A DNA stretch of 64,000 bases from Geminicoccaceae bacterium. Lineage in GTDB: Bacteria > Pseudomonadota > Alphaproteobacteria > Geminicoccales > Geminicoccaceae. Below are positions 42,211 through 52,000 of the stretch, one piece after another. The position numbers and the translations under genes are program-made. The notes under the pieces are model-generated. The model was not told where the DNA came from and did not search any database. It worked only from the letters and a program-made list of their open reading frames with translations. The stretch is from positions 139,001 to 203,000 of the forward strand of contig JACKIM010000003.1 in NCBI GenBank assembly GCA_020638465.1. Reading direction: 5' to 3'. Each line of letters opens with the position of its first letter. Position 1 is the stretch's first letter.

Positions 42211-44008
42211 ACACGACAACGCGGTGGTCGATCCCTTCGCACATCTGCACAAGGAGGATTTCGAACAGGCGTTCAACACGCCCGAACTCGGCGTCGACGG
42301 CATGATCGCGATGGGTGGGCGCACCGTCGTCGATCTCGGCGGAAACTGGAATTTCGTGCTCGATCCGTTCTGCGAGGGATTGCGCCAGCGCTGGTTCGAA
42401 TATGATGCGACGCCGATCGACGAGTGGATCGTCCCGCGCGATCATGACGGCGGCGACTGGCAACAGATGACCGTTCCCGGCTGTTGGAACATGGCGAGAC
42501 CGGAATGGTTTCACTATGAGGGTAGCGTCTGGTACGAGCGCCGGCTCGATATCCCGCCGGCGGCCGGAGGTGAACGATTGTTCCTGCGCATCGGCGCCGC
42601 CACCGGACGTGCACGCCTCTTCCTCAACGGCGCATTCCTCGGCATCCACCACGGCAGTTCGACCCCGTTTTTCGTCGAGGTCACGGACCGCATGCTCGCA
42701 GGCGGCAACCGGTTGATGGTCCAGGTCGACAACAGCCGCCGCGCCGATGCCGTGCCGATGGACCATTTCGACTGGTTCAATTATGGCGGAATCCACCGAG
42801 AGGTATCGCTGTTGCGGTTGCCGGCGCTGTTCATCCGCGACTTCCGGATGGCTCTTCTGCCGGAAGGCGACGCGGTCGGGATCGATGTGCGCCTTTCCAC
42901 CAGTGCCGCCGCCGTCTGTCGGGTCGAAGTCGAGGGGCTGGGCATGTGCGAGGTGGAGGTGCGCGACGGAAGAGGACACGCAAAGTGGCCTTGCCGCCCG
43001 CGACCATGGAGCCCTGACGATCCGTTCCTCTACCCGGTTTCGGTGACCTGTGAAGACGATCGTCTCCAAGAAACGATCGGCTTTCGCACAATCTCCGTGA
43101 GCGGACGCAAAATCCTTCTCAATGGCCAGCCCGTGCAGTTCCGGGGAATCTGCGTGCACGAGGATGACCGAGAACTGGGACGGTGCACCGGCGAGGCGGA
43201 TATTCGCCGCCGCTTCCGCCATGTTCTCGAACTCGGCGGCAATGCCGCGCGCCTTGCTCATTATCCGCACCACGAACTGGCGGCGCGGATCGCGGATGAA
43301 ATGGGTATCCTTCTCTGGGAGGAAATCCCGGTCTATTGGGCCATCGACTTCGCCAATCCGGCGACGCTCGAAAATGCGCGCAACCAGCTCCGCGAGCTGA
43401 TCACGCGCGACTTCAATCGTGCAAGCGTGGTATTCTGGGGTGTCGGCAACGAAAACGCCGATACCGACGCGCGGCTGGCCTTCATGTCGGCGCTGGCGGC
43501 GACAGCAAAAACGGAGGACCCGTCCCGGCTGACCGTGGCCGCCTGCCTGATCAACCGCGAACATTTCCGCATCGAGGATCGTCTCACCAAACGGCTCGAT
43601 GTGATCGGGCTGAACGAATATTTCGGCTGGTACGAACCCGGTTACGAGAATCTGGAGCGGTTGCTGGCCAATTCGTCACCGGACCGGCCCGTGGTCATTT
43701 CCGAGACCGGTGCTGACGCACTGGCCGGATTCCACGGCTCGCCATCGGTTCTCTTCACCGAGGAACGGCAGGCCGAGGTGCTCGCAGCACAGGCCAGACT
43801 CGCCGGTGAATGCAGCTATGTGGCCGGCCTGTTCCCATGGTTGCTCTACGACTTCCGCAGCCTGCGCCGACAGACGACGCGCCAGCGCGGCTGGAACCGC
43901 AAGGGTATCATCGCCGAAGACAAGACGACCCGCAAAATGGGATTTCAGACACTCCGCATGGCCTATGGCGGAGATGCTGGTGAAGCGAATGCAACCGTCT
44001 TGCCATAG
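42203..44008 (+). CDS. Glycoside hydrolase family 2, beta-glucuronidase-like
   Basis: A 601-residue GH2 enzyme with the three usual domains: jelly-roll (about 40-210), Ig-like (210-300) and TIM barrel (300-590). The acid/base is Glu417 in FWGVGNENAD and the nucleophile Glu501 in VVISETGADA. LNEYFGWYEPGYENLE near 470 is glucuronidase-like, and GWNRKGIIAEDK near the C-terminus keeps the Asn-x-Lys pair that binds the substrate carboxylate in E. coli GusA. No signal peptide, so it acts on imported substrate. It should release a uronic acid from a glycoside delivered by the ABC importer. Confidence 0.88.
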   Translation: MTEHDNAVVDPFAHLHKEDFEQAFNTPELGVDGMIAMGGRTVVDLGGNWNFVLDPFCEGLRQRWFEYDATPIDEWIVPRDHDGGDWQQMTVPGCWNMARPEWFHYEGSVWYERRLDIPPAAGGERLFLRIGAATGRARLFLNGAFLGIHHGSSTPFFVEVTDRMLAGGNRLMVQVDNSRRADAVPMDHFDWFNYGGIHREVSLLRLPALFIRDFRMALLPEGDAVGIDVRLSTSAAAVCRVEVEGLGMCEVEVRDGRGHAKWPCRPRPWSPDDPFLYPVSVTCEDDRLQETIGFRTISVSGRKILLNGQPVQFRGICVHEDDRELGRCTGEADIRRRFRHVLELGGNAARLAHYPHHELAARIADEMGILLWEEIPVYWAIDFANPATLENARNQLRELITRDFNRASVVFWGVGNENADTDARLAFMSALAATAKTEDPSRLTVAACLINREHFRIEDRLTKRLDVIGLNEYFGWYEPGYENLERLLANSSPDRPVVISETGADALAGFHGSPSVLFTEERQAEVLAAQARLAGECSYVAGLFPWLLYDFRSLRRQTTRQRGWNRKGIIAEDKTTRKMGFQTLRMAYGGDAGEANATVLP

Positions 44009-44053
44009 TCGGCGCAGGCAAGAATTTGTATCGAATCATACCTCTTCCACATC

Positions 44054-44081
44054 TCGAAGGATACTTGTCGAAGGATACTTG
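44054..44081. repeat. Perfect tandem duplication of a 14-mer at the edge of the copper block
   Basis: TCGAAGGATACTTG at 44054-44067 is repeated immediately at 44068-44081. It lies in the 105-base gap between the GH2 gene and the convergent multicopper oxidase, exactly where gene content changes from sugar uptake to copper resistance. Likely a replication slip or a scar of an insertion. Confidence 0.75.
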
Positions 44082-44113
44082 CGCAAGGCAGACATCCACA
44101 TATGGTGCGTGGA

Positions 44114-45616
44114 TCACGCACGGACATCGAGTTCCGTCATCATACCCGTCGCCATATGCGCCATGTGGTGGCAATGCAGCATCCAGGGTGCGACCTCGCC
44201 GGCGTCGAAGGCGATGGTGACCGAGCCCATGGCGGGCACATGCACGGTGTCGCGCATCGCACCGGCGAAACGCTGCCCGTTCACGCCAACCACCTGGAAG
44301 ACATGCCCGTGCAGGTGCATCGCATGGGCCATCATCGACATGTTGTGGAACATCATCTCGACCCGTTCGCCTGTGCGGACCTCGATGGGCGTGTGGCTGC
44401 CCCAGATCTGGCCATTGATCGTCCAGACATAGGGCATCATCGCGCCACCCAGCATGACCATGTGCGAGCGGTCAACCGGGCGATCATGCAAGGGCGAGGC
44501 GGCACGAAGCGCCAGCTCCAGCGTCATGTCGCCCGAGAAGGCCGGGTGCGCGACCTCCGACAGCAGCGCGAGGCGCGGCACCTTGGCGCCCGGCGGGGAG
44601 AGGACGATTCCGGCACGCTGGCGCGCGCCCTCGCGCAACGCCAGGACCGGCCGCGCCACGCCATCCGTCGGCAGGGACAGTTCGATATCCAGCCGCTGGG
44701 CCATGGCGATGCCGAAGCGACGTCCCTCGATCGGCTGGACGGGGTGGCCATCAACGGCGATGAGACGCCCATCGACATCTCCGGTGTCGATCCAGAACAC
44801 GGTCATCGAGCTGGCGTTGACGATACGCAACAAAACCCGGCCGCCATGCTCGACCTGCACGACATCAGGATCGGCGAGCGTCCGGTCATTGGCCAGATAG
44901 GCATCGAATTCGAAATCGTTGAGATCCATGGCCATGTCGGCCATCCCGGGCATGTTCCTCATCCGACCCATCATGTCGGCCATGTTCCTTCCCATACCGG
45001 GTATCGCGCCCATTGCGCCATGGTCCATGCCGCCCATGCCCGGCATCGCGTGGCCGCCCTCCTGCACCGTGCCATGGTCCATGGCCTTGCCATTGCTGAT
45101 CGTCTCAAGCACCTCGGCGCCAGGCCGGAACGAAAGATCATGCAGGAACATCACAACCTCCTGCCGGTCGGCTGCCACATCCTCGGCGCTGCGCACGATC
45201 AGGGGTGCGGCGAGCAGATCGACCTCCTGCACCGGCACATGGGCGTGCATCCAGTAGGTGCCCGGATGCGGCGCATAGTCGAACGACCGGCTGGCGCCGG
45301 CGGCGATCATCGGATTGGTGTTCGACACGCCATCCTGAGCATTGGGCGGGATCTGCCCGTGCCAGTGGATGATGGTTTCGACATCGAGCTCGTTGGTCAG
45401 GTCCACGCGGAAGCGCTGGCCGGGGTCGAGCACCAGACCGGGCCGGCCCGAGGCGTTCAGGAGTCCCATCACGCTGGCAGCGCGACCGCCGATATCCAGC
45501 GTGCGGCGCGTGGCGCTGAGGGTCAGGACATCGCTCGCCGCGCGCACCGTCGCCGGGACAAGCGCGGGCAGGACGGCGAGACCGGCCATAAAGCGGCGAC
45601 GGGTGGTGTGGGGCAT
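44114..45616 (-). CDS. Multicopper oxidase (periplasmic copper resistance)
   Basis: A 500-residue multicopper oxidase with a Tat signal (TTRRRFMAGLAVLPALVPAT). Copper ligands are visible: HWHGQIPP and YWMHAHVP in domain 1, and HAMHLHGHVFQV and LHCHHMAHMATGMM in domain 3, together supplying the type 1, 2 and 3 sites. A Met/His-rich insert (about residues 180-235, with MDHG, MPGM and MADMM repeats) is typical of CueO/CopA-type cuprous oxidases. It would oxidise Cu(I) in the periplasm. It follows the CopA ATPase by 41 bases and shares its copper-responsive promoter. Confidence 0.92.
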   Translation of the reverse strand: MPHTTRRRFMAGLAVLPALVPATVRAASDVLTLSATRRTLDIGGRAASVMGLLNASGRPGLVLDPGQRFRVDLTNELDVETIIHWHGQIPPNAQDGVSNTNPMIAAGASRSFDYAPHPGTYWMHAHVPVQEVDLLAAPLIVRSAEDVAADRQEVVMFLHDLSFRPGAEVLETISNGKAMDHGTVQEGGHAMPGMGGMDHGAMGAIPGMGRNMADMMGRMRNMPGMADMAMDLNDFEFDAYLANDRTLADPDVVQVEHGGRVLLRIVNASSMTVFWIDTGDVDGRLIAVDGHPVQPIEGRRFGIAMAQRLDIELSLPTDGVARPVLALREGARQRAGIVLSPPGAKVPRLALLSEVAHPAFSGDMTLELALRAASPLHDRPVDRSHMVMLGGAMMPYVWTINGQIWGSHTPIEVRTGERVEMMFHNMSMMAHAMHLHGHVFQVVGVNGQRFAGAMRDTVHVPAMGSVTIAFDAGEVAPWMLHCHHMAHMATGMMTELDVRA

Positions 45617-45657
45617 CGCGGAGAGCTTTCGAAAGGGGTTGCGATTGTTGACGAGTT

Positions 45658-48009
45658 TCAGAGCTTCAGCCGCCGCAGCCTGAGGGCGTTGGCGATGACC
45701 GAGACGGAGGAGAGCGACATCGCCGCCGCTCCGATCATGGGCGAGAGGACGATGCCGAAGGCCGGATAGAGCACGCCGGCCGCGACCGGCACGCCGATGA
45801 CGTTGTAGATGAATGCGAAGAACAGGTTCTGCTTGATATTTCGGACCGTCGCTACAGCGAGCTTGCGAGCGCGGACGATCCCGGTCAGGTCGCCGCCAAG
45901 GAGCGTAAGCCCGGCGCTCTCGACCGCAACATCCGCACCCGTGCCCATGGCGATGCCGACATCGGCCGCCGTCAACGCGGGGGCATCGTTCACCCCGTCG
46001 CCGGCCATCGCCACCTGCCGGCCTGCGGCGCGGAGTTCGTCGACCAGTGCCTTCTTGCCCTCGGGCAGAACACCCGCGCGCACCTCGTCGATGCCGAGCC
46101 TCGAAGCGACCGCCTCGGCGGTGCGCCGGTTGTCACCCGTGGCCATGATCACCCTCAGGCCCTGCGCGTGAAGGTCGCGGAGCGCATCAGCCGCCGATTC
46201 CTTGATCGGGTCGGCCACTGCGACCATGCCGGCAAGCGCCCCGTCCACGGCGACGAACATCGCCGTCTTGCCCTCGGCGCGCAGCGCATCGGCGGCCGCT
46301 TCGGCGGAGGCCGTGTCCAGTCCGAGCGTCTCCATCATCGCCGCATTGCCGAGCGCCACGGCCTGTGTGCCCACCCTGCCCTGCACGCCCTTGCCGGTGA
46401 CAGCCTCGAAATGGGCCACGGTGCCAGGCCGGGCGTCACGCGCCTCAGCGCCCGCGACGATAGCCTCGGCCAAAGGATGCTCCGATCCGCGTTCAAGCGA
46501 TGCGGCGAGCCGCAGCACACCGTCTTCCGGCAACGATCCCAGCGCGACCACATCGGTCAGCTTCGGCCTGCCCTCGGTCAGCGTGCCGGTCTTGTCCACG
46601 ATCAGCGTGTCCACCGCCGCCATGCGTTCCAGCGCCTCGGCATCCTTGACCAGAACGCTTGCCTGCGCACCGCGCCCCGCTGCCGTGGTAATCGAGATCG
46701 GCGTGGCGAGCCCCAGCGCGCAGGGGCAGGCGATGATCAGCACCGATACCGCCGACGCCATGGCAAAGACGAAGGCCGGGTTCGGCCCGAAGAGCAGCCA
46801 GGCGAGGAAAGCAAGCACAGCCACGCCCACCACCGTCGGCACGAAGATCGCCGATACCCGGTCGGCCAGCCCCTGGATCGGCGCCTTCGAGCGCCGGGCG
46901 CCGGCGACCATCTCGACAATCTGCGACAGCACGGTATCGGAACCGACGGCCGTGGCGCGAATGGCCATCGTGCCGTTCTTGTTGATGGTACCACCGGTCA
47001 CCCTGTCGCCTTTCGCCTTTTCGACGGGCACCGGCTCACCTGTGATCATGCTCTCGTCAACCGAGGAACGCCCCTCGACCACCTCGGCATCGACCGGCAC
47101 GGCATCGCCCGGCCGCACGCGCAGAAGATCGCCCGACACGACATTGTCCAGCGGCGCGTCGTATTCCGAGCCGTCCGGCAGGATGCGCCGCGCGGTCTTG
47201 GGTGCCAGATCCATCAGGGCGCGGATCGCGTCGCCCGTCCGTTCGCGGGCGCGCAGTTCCAGAACCTGCCCGACGAAGATCAGGGCGACGATGACGACCG
47301 AGGCCTCGTAATAGGTGCCGACCGCGCCGTCCGTGCGGTATTCGGCCGGAAAGATGCCCGGCAGGAAGGTTGCGACCAGAGAATACAGGTAGGCTGCCCC
47401 GACACCGAGCGAGATCAGCGTCCACATGTTGGGTGAACGGTTGCGAAAGGAGTCGAGCCCCCGTTCGAAGAACGGCCATGCCGCCCAGAGCACGATGGGC
47501 GTGGCCAGCAGGAACTCGATCCAGACCGAGGCGCGATGGCCGATCCAGTCGCGCACCGGAAGGCCGACCATGCCTCCCATCGTCAGGATCACCAGCGGAA
47601 CGGCCGCCGCGATGCCGATCCACATCCGCCTGGTGAAGTCGGTCAGCTCATGGCTCGGCTCGTCGGTGGGAATCATCGGCTCCAGGGCCATGCCGCAGAT
47701 CGGGCAGGCCCCCGGCTCGTCGCGGACGATCTCGGGATGCATCGGGCAGGTCCACTGGGTGCCCTGCGACACGCGCTTGCCGGCCTTGGCCGCATTGCCG
47801 GAGGCGTAGAACCAGGGATCGGCCTCGAACTTCGTGACGCATTTGTCCGAGCAGAAGTAAAAGGTCTCGCCCCCATGCTCGCGGCTGCGCGCCTCGGGCC
47901 GGATGGCGACCTTCATGCCGCAGACCGGGTCCGTCGCCTTTGGGCCAGTTGCCCCGGATTCATGCGCGCCGTGGGCATGACCGGAATGATCGTGAGAATG
48001 CTCTGCCAT
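45658..48009 (-). CDS. copA: Copper-exporting P1B-type ATPase
   Basis: A 783-residue heavy-metal ATPase. The N-terminus is His-rich (HSHDHSGHAHGAH), followed by a YHS-type domain (DPVCGMKV, FYFCSDKC) and a CPMHPEI...CPICGM metal-binding segment near residues 88-106, in place of classic HMA domains. Core motifs are TGE (ESMITGEPVP), the transport CPC at 428-430, the phosphorylated Asp472 in DKTGT, and MAGDGVNDAPAL. It pumps Cu(I) out of the cytoplasm. A MerR/CueR-type promoter lies directly upstream and a multicopper oxidase gene downstream. Confidence 0.95.
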   Translation of the reverse strand: MAEHSHDHSGHAHGAHESGATGPKATDPVCGMKVAIRPEARSREHGGETFYFCSDKCVTKFEADPWFYASGNAAKAGKRVSQGTQWTCPMHPEIVRDEPGACPICGMALEPMIPTDEPSHELTDFTRRMWIGIAAAVPLVILTMGGMVGLPVRDWIGHRASVWIEFLLATPIVLWAAWPFFERGLDSFRNRSPNMWTLISLGVGAAYLYSLVATFLPGIFPAEYRTDGAVGTYYEASVVIVALIFVGQVLELRARERTGDAIRALMDLAPKTARRILPDGSEYDAPLDNVVSGDLLRVRPGDAVPVDAEVVEGRSSVDESMITGEPVPVEKAKGDRVTGGTINKNGTMAIRATAVGSDTVLSQIVEMVAGARRSKAPIQGLADRVSAIFVPTVVGVAVLAFLAWLLFGPNPAFVFAMASAVSVLIIACPCALGLATPISITTAAGRGAQASVLVKDAEALERMAAVDTLIVDKTGTLTEGRPKLTDVVALGSLPEDGVLRLAASLERGSEHPLAEAIVAGAEARDARPGTVAHFEAVTGKGVQGRVGTQAVALGNAAMMETLGLDTASAEAAADALRAEGKTAMFVAVDGALAGMVAVADPIKESAADALRDLHAQGLRVIMATGDNRRTAEAVASRLGIDEVRAGVLPEGKKALVDELRAAGRQVAMAGDGVNDAPALTAADVGIAMGTGADVAVESAGLTLLGGDLTGIVRARKLAVATVRNIKQNLFFAFIYNVIGVPVAAGVLYPAFGIVLSPMIGAAAMSLSSVSVIANALRLRRLKL

Positions 48010-48036
48010 GGCCTGTTCCTGCGCTTGATGGCAGAA

Positions 48037-48067
48037 TACCTAAAGCTTCCCGTAACTGGAAGGTCAA
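48037..48067 (-). promoter_or_regulatory. CueR/MerR-type promoter driving copA
   Basis: On the minus strand a -35 box TTGACC (48062-48067) and a -10 box TAGGTA (48037-48042) are separated by 19 bases, the over-long spacing that MerR-family activators correct. The spacer holds the dyad ACCTTCC-N7-GGAAGCT (48044-48064), a close match to CueR operators. The copA start is about 28 bases downstream. No cueR gene is in the window. Confidence 0.85.
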
Positions 48068-48087
48068 GGGTCAGCTTCGGTTTCGGC

Positions 48088-48118
48088 TTGACCTTCCTTT
48101 TGCTGGAAGGTCTATGGT
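48088..48118 (+). promoter_or_regulatory. Second CueR/MerR-type promoter, pointing right
   Basis: On the plus strand TTGACC at 48088-48093 and TATGGT at 48113-48118 are again separated by 19 bases, with a perfect dyad ACCTTCC-N7-GGAAGGT at 48091-48111. It faces the Tat-signal gene that starts at 48184, which is now broken. The two copper promoters are arranged back to back, with their -35 boxes 20 bases apart. Confidence 0.82.
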
Positions 48119-48183
48119 TGCCTGCGTGCAAACCACATCCGTCCAATCGAAGCGCGGGAACAACAAAAAGAGAAAGTCGCCGC

Positions 48184-48292
48184 ATGGACCAGATCACGCG
48201 CCGTCAGTTCAACCGGACACTTGACTCAACCGGACACTTGGCGCCGCAGCCGCCATGACCGTGGTCGCCGGGACCGGTCGCGCCGGTGCGCC
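48184..48292 (+). pseudogene. Copper-inducible Tat-signal protein, inactivated by a 17-base duplication and an IS1 insertion
   Basis: The ATG at 48184 follows the second copper promoter by about 65 bases and begins MDQITRRQFNRTL, a twin-arginine signal. A repeat of TCAACCGGACACTTG (48209-48223 and 48226-48240) adds a net 17 bases and shifts the frame to an early stop. With those 17 bases removed the frame reads on as GAAAAMTVVAGTGRAGAP, a normal Tat signal and cleavage region. The IS1 element then interrupts it at 48293, and beyond the insertion only a few codons remain before unrelated sequence. The original product was probably a periplasmic copper protein. Confidence 0.75.
48285..48292. 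repeat. Left target-site duplication of the IS1-family element
   Basis: GGTGCGCC at 48285-48292 is repeated exactly at 49052-49059, directly flanking the element. Eight- to nine-base duplications are typical for the IS1 family and imply an unrearranged, fairly recent insertion. Confidence 0.85.
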
Positions 48293-49051
48293 GGATTTGC
48301 TAACCAAATAGCTTTTTATTATGCGCCTGCATGAAGAGCAGCGCGGAGAGGTAGGCCATGCGCGGGCATTTGGTGGTGCATCGTGTTTTGCGGCGGAATC
48401 GGGCGAGATGATGACGGACGTTGGCGTTGAGGCTTTCGAGCCGTTGCGTGTGCATCTTGCCGGTGAAATGTGCGCCTTTCGGCAGCACGGCCGCGTAGGC
48501 GGCGAGATCGTCGGTGAAGGTGATCCGACCTTGAGCCTGGGGAAACGATTTGAGAAAGCCCTTCAGGTCGTCGGCGCTTCGTCCGCCCACATGAACGCCG
48601 AGGATGCATCTTGTGAGATAACACATCGATATCCACAGCCAGCATTCGTTTTTTTGGCATGAACGAAGTGCCACATCTCGTCGATCATCGCGATCTTCGG
48701 CGGCGGACCGGGCCTGCGCATCCGCTCGACCTCCTCGCCAAAAGCCCGGATCCATTTGAGAACCGCGACATTTGAAACACCCAGAACCCGCCCGATCGCG
48801 CGAAAGCCCATGCCCTCGAGATAGAGCTGCAACGCCCGACGCCTGATCCCGTCACCCATCCCGTGCCTCGTACTGCGCGTATATTTGCAGCCGCACGACT
48901 TGCACAACCAACGCTGAACCTCACCGATAAACCCCGCCTTCGTCCGGACCTCCGAACCACATTTCGGACAATGCATCATATTCCCCCGCTCAGCCACTCT
49001 ACGCGAAATGTAGCAAAAAATCAGCCGGAAGGCTATAACGTTAGCAAAGCC
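48293..49051 (-). mobile_element. Intact IS1-family insertion sequence (759 bp)
   Basis: The element is bounded by near-perfect 12-base inverted ends (GGATTTGCTAAC on the left; GGCTTTGCTAAC as the reverse complement of the right end) and an eight-base target duplication GGTGCGCC. It carries insA- and insB-like frames on the minus strand, overlapping at an A7 slippery run. Size matches the IS1 family (about 770 bp). It interrupts the Tat-signal gene downstream of the second copper promoter. Confidence 0.9.
48300..48979 (-). CDS. IS1-family transposase InsAB', produced by -1 type frameshift
   Basis: The upstream frame encodes a zinc finger (MHCPKCGSEVRTKAGF, CKSCGCKY) and helix-turn-helix (GFRAIGRVLGVSNVAVLKWI) as in InsA. 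The downstream frame supplies the DDE catalytic half (VHVGGRSADDLKGFLKSF, ITFTDDLAAYAAVLP, HTQRLESLNANVRHHLARF). The frames join at WHFVHAKK/NECWLWIS, at a run of seven A on the coding strand (48649-48655), the site of programmed slippage in this family. The fused product of about 225 residues is the active transposase. Confidence 0.85.
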
Positions 49052-49059
49052 GGTGCGCC
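49052..49059. repeat. Right target-site duplication of the IS1-family element
   Basis: GGTGCGCC, identical to 48285-48292. Just beyond it the coding potential of the interrupted gene ends and the convergent diguanylate cyclase begins at 49082. Confidence 0.85.
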
Positions 49060-49081
49060 AGAGGCTCCCGGCCGGCCATTG

Positions 49082-52000
49082 TCACACGACCGATCGGGCA
49101 CGGCCGGTGCGCTTGGCCTCATAGAGCTTCGTATCGGCGATCTCCAGCAGTTCAGTCAGCCCCATGTGACCATCTTCGCTACTTGCCCCTCCGATGGAGA
49201 TTGTCAGGTATCGCCCGGATCCCAGATGGGGGTGGGGAATCCGGAGATCGAAAACCGCGTCGATGAAACAATCGGCGGTCGATTTGAGATCGAGGATATC
49301 GCGGTGCGTCAACAGGACGACGAATTCCTCGCCGCCCACACGTCCAACGAAACCATGTCCCAGACGATCCAGCGTGGATGTCAGAGCCTCGCCGATGCGG
49401 ATCAGGGCTTCATCGCCTTTCAGATGCCCTCGACTATCATTGTATTCCTTGAAATGATCCACATCGCAAAATAAAATCGTCATATGGGAGCCGTTCGTCT
49501 TCGCTTCCTCAATCAAGGTGGCGGCCCGGTCAAGTATTGTCCTGCGATTACAGACACCCGTCAACGGATCCGTCGATGCGAGTTGCTCCAGCATCCTGTT
49601 GGCTTCGAGCAGTTCATGGGAGCGCTCCCGCACCGCATTCCTGAGCTCCACCTGCGGCGCCTCCATCCGGCGGGACCACCAGAGGTGGCCTCGGACGAGA
49701 GATACAATGGTCAGGATCACGATAATGGCGGCGAACCACCATGTTTCATAGTATTTCGGAAGTATGCGCAGGTTGATCTGCCGCAGAACCGGGCCCCAGT
49801 AGTGATTGGGGTCCCTGCTTCGGAGCTGCAACACATAGTTGCCGGCAGGGAGGGACGGCAAGGACAGCGTTCCCCAGGGTATATCCAGGATCGACCAGTT
49901 CTTTTCCGCGCGACCCCGCTCGAATATCCGATATCCGATCTGGCCGTTCCAGTCCGGCAGATGTCCGAGAGCTGCAAGATGCAGTCGAATTTCCCCATCG
50001 GAAGAACCGATCAGGATCGTCTCCGCATTCCAGGCCGGTGCTGGCCGTCCGGCCGCATCAAGCAGCGCATGAAGGTGTTCCGATTCGATGTCGACGATAC
50101 TGACATCCGATACCGTATCGGGGACTTTCTCCTCAATGCGGGAAGTATTCATGACAGTCAAACCGAACGGCCGGCCGATGAAGACTTCGTCGCCATGCAC
50201 TTCGCAATTGGCGTAGGAGGATACTCCGCTACCCATCCCCGATGCCGATGAATAGGTCGCGACCTCGTTGCGGTCCGGATCGAATCGCCCGATGCCGATT
50301 GCCGGAATGCTGAATATGATTCCACCGCGACTGTCAGCCACGATACAATAGGAAGCCAGCCGCGAGATGGATGGCTGGACATTGACCCTCGAAAGTTTTC
50401 CAGTCTTCGCATCGATCCGGGCGATACCCATTGTCGTCGCGGCCCAGATATTGTTCGACTCGTCTATCGCGATGTCGCGTACATAATCACTGTTGAGCGA
50501 TGACGGATCATCCTTGTCATGGCGATAGTGGAGGAAACTTCCATCGTTCCAGTCGATCGAGATCAGTCCTTTGTTCTGCATCCCGACAAGTACGCGATGA
50601 CTGGCCTCGTCGATGACCATCGCATTCTGGATGGTTCCCGACAGCAGGTCTCCGCCGCCGGAAATCGCCTGGATCTTCCGGCTTTTCCCCGTGTCCGGAT
50701 CGACCTCCAGGACGCCATCCAGGCTTGCCAGCCATATCTTGCGATTGGGCAGTTCGACAGCCATCGTCAGATTGTCCAGTTCGAAACCGGACGGAGGATC
50801 GGCTATCTTCAGGCGAACGGCTTCAAGGCTGTCGACATCCATCTTCCAGGCGCCCCTGCCCTCCACGGTAAGAAGCAGTCCGCGATCCCGCAGGGGCCGC
50901 GCCTGGATTATCATGCCGTTGTCGATATTCCCGACGTCAACCTTCCTGAATGACAGATCATCGACCTGAGCGACAAATAGAGTGCCTCCGCCATTCACGA
51001 TCCATATTCGTCCATCCTCCGTGAAGGTGATTTTCGTGACAAGGCCCAGAGACTGCCCGTTCTCGTCATTTATGAAATTGCTGAATATCGATGCCGAAGC
51101 ATTGTAGTAGAACAGGCTGGGATGCACCCCGCCGAACCAGACCGTGCCATTGGCCGACGGCTCGATGGCAAACATCAGCGTCCTGATCGGCACGGGAAAA
51201 TTGCTGTCTTCCAGAGGCATCCTCCGGATGGAATGATCCCCGAGACGATATTCCCCGATCCCTTCGTCATCCGCGAACCAGAGCCTGCCGGGTTCGACTT
51301 CCTCGATATGCCAGACCGCACCCGACGGGATCCGGTGCGGTGGAACGGCATGATTGGTCAGACGGTCGAAATGGAAGTCATGACAATCCACCCGATCGAC
51401 ATCCTGCGCGCAATTGACCCGATACATTCCTCCCCATGTGCCAATCCACAACTGGTCCGTTGAATCGATCTGGACATACAGGATGCGCCTGTCGAAAGGC
51501 GGAATCAGTTTCCGGTCGTCGGCAATCGGTTCCCAGCTGTAGTCATCGGGATCGAAACGGTACAGTCCTCCCCAGGTTCCGACCCAGATCTTCCCGTCGC
51601 GATCCTCTTTCATCAACCACACGCGTGGATCGACCTCACCGGGGGCTCCTGACGGAATACGCTCGAAGTGCTGCCCATCCGCTTCGAGCCGGGCAATTCC
51701 GCCACCGAATGTCCCAACCCAAAGCTGTCCCTTGTGATCGACGAGCAAATCCTGAGGATTGTCGCTCGGCAGGGACGCCGGGTCGTCGGCAGCATGGCGG
51801 AAGGATCTGAACCGGTCGGTCAACGGGTCGTACAGTTGCAGTCCCGCTCCCCAGCCGCTGACCCAGATGCGGCCATCCTTGTCCTCGATGATCTTGTTGA
51901 TGAAATTCGCACCCAGATCCCCCGGCCTGCCATCGGGCCGGTAGGCACGGAACCGCTTTCCGTCCAGCCGGGCGAGACCGCCATCGGTCCCGATCCAGAT

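Noticed and set aside
44900..45100. Short repetitive DNA in the multicopper oxidase gene resembling a repeat array
   Set aside because: The repeats are codons for Met, His, Gly and Asp in the copper-binding insert and are irregular; there are no spacers of constant length, so it is not a CRISPR array.
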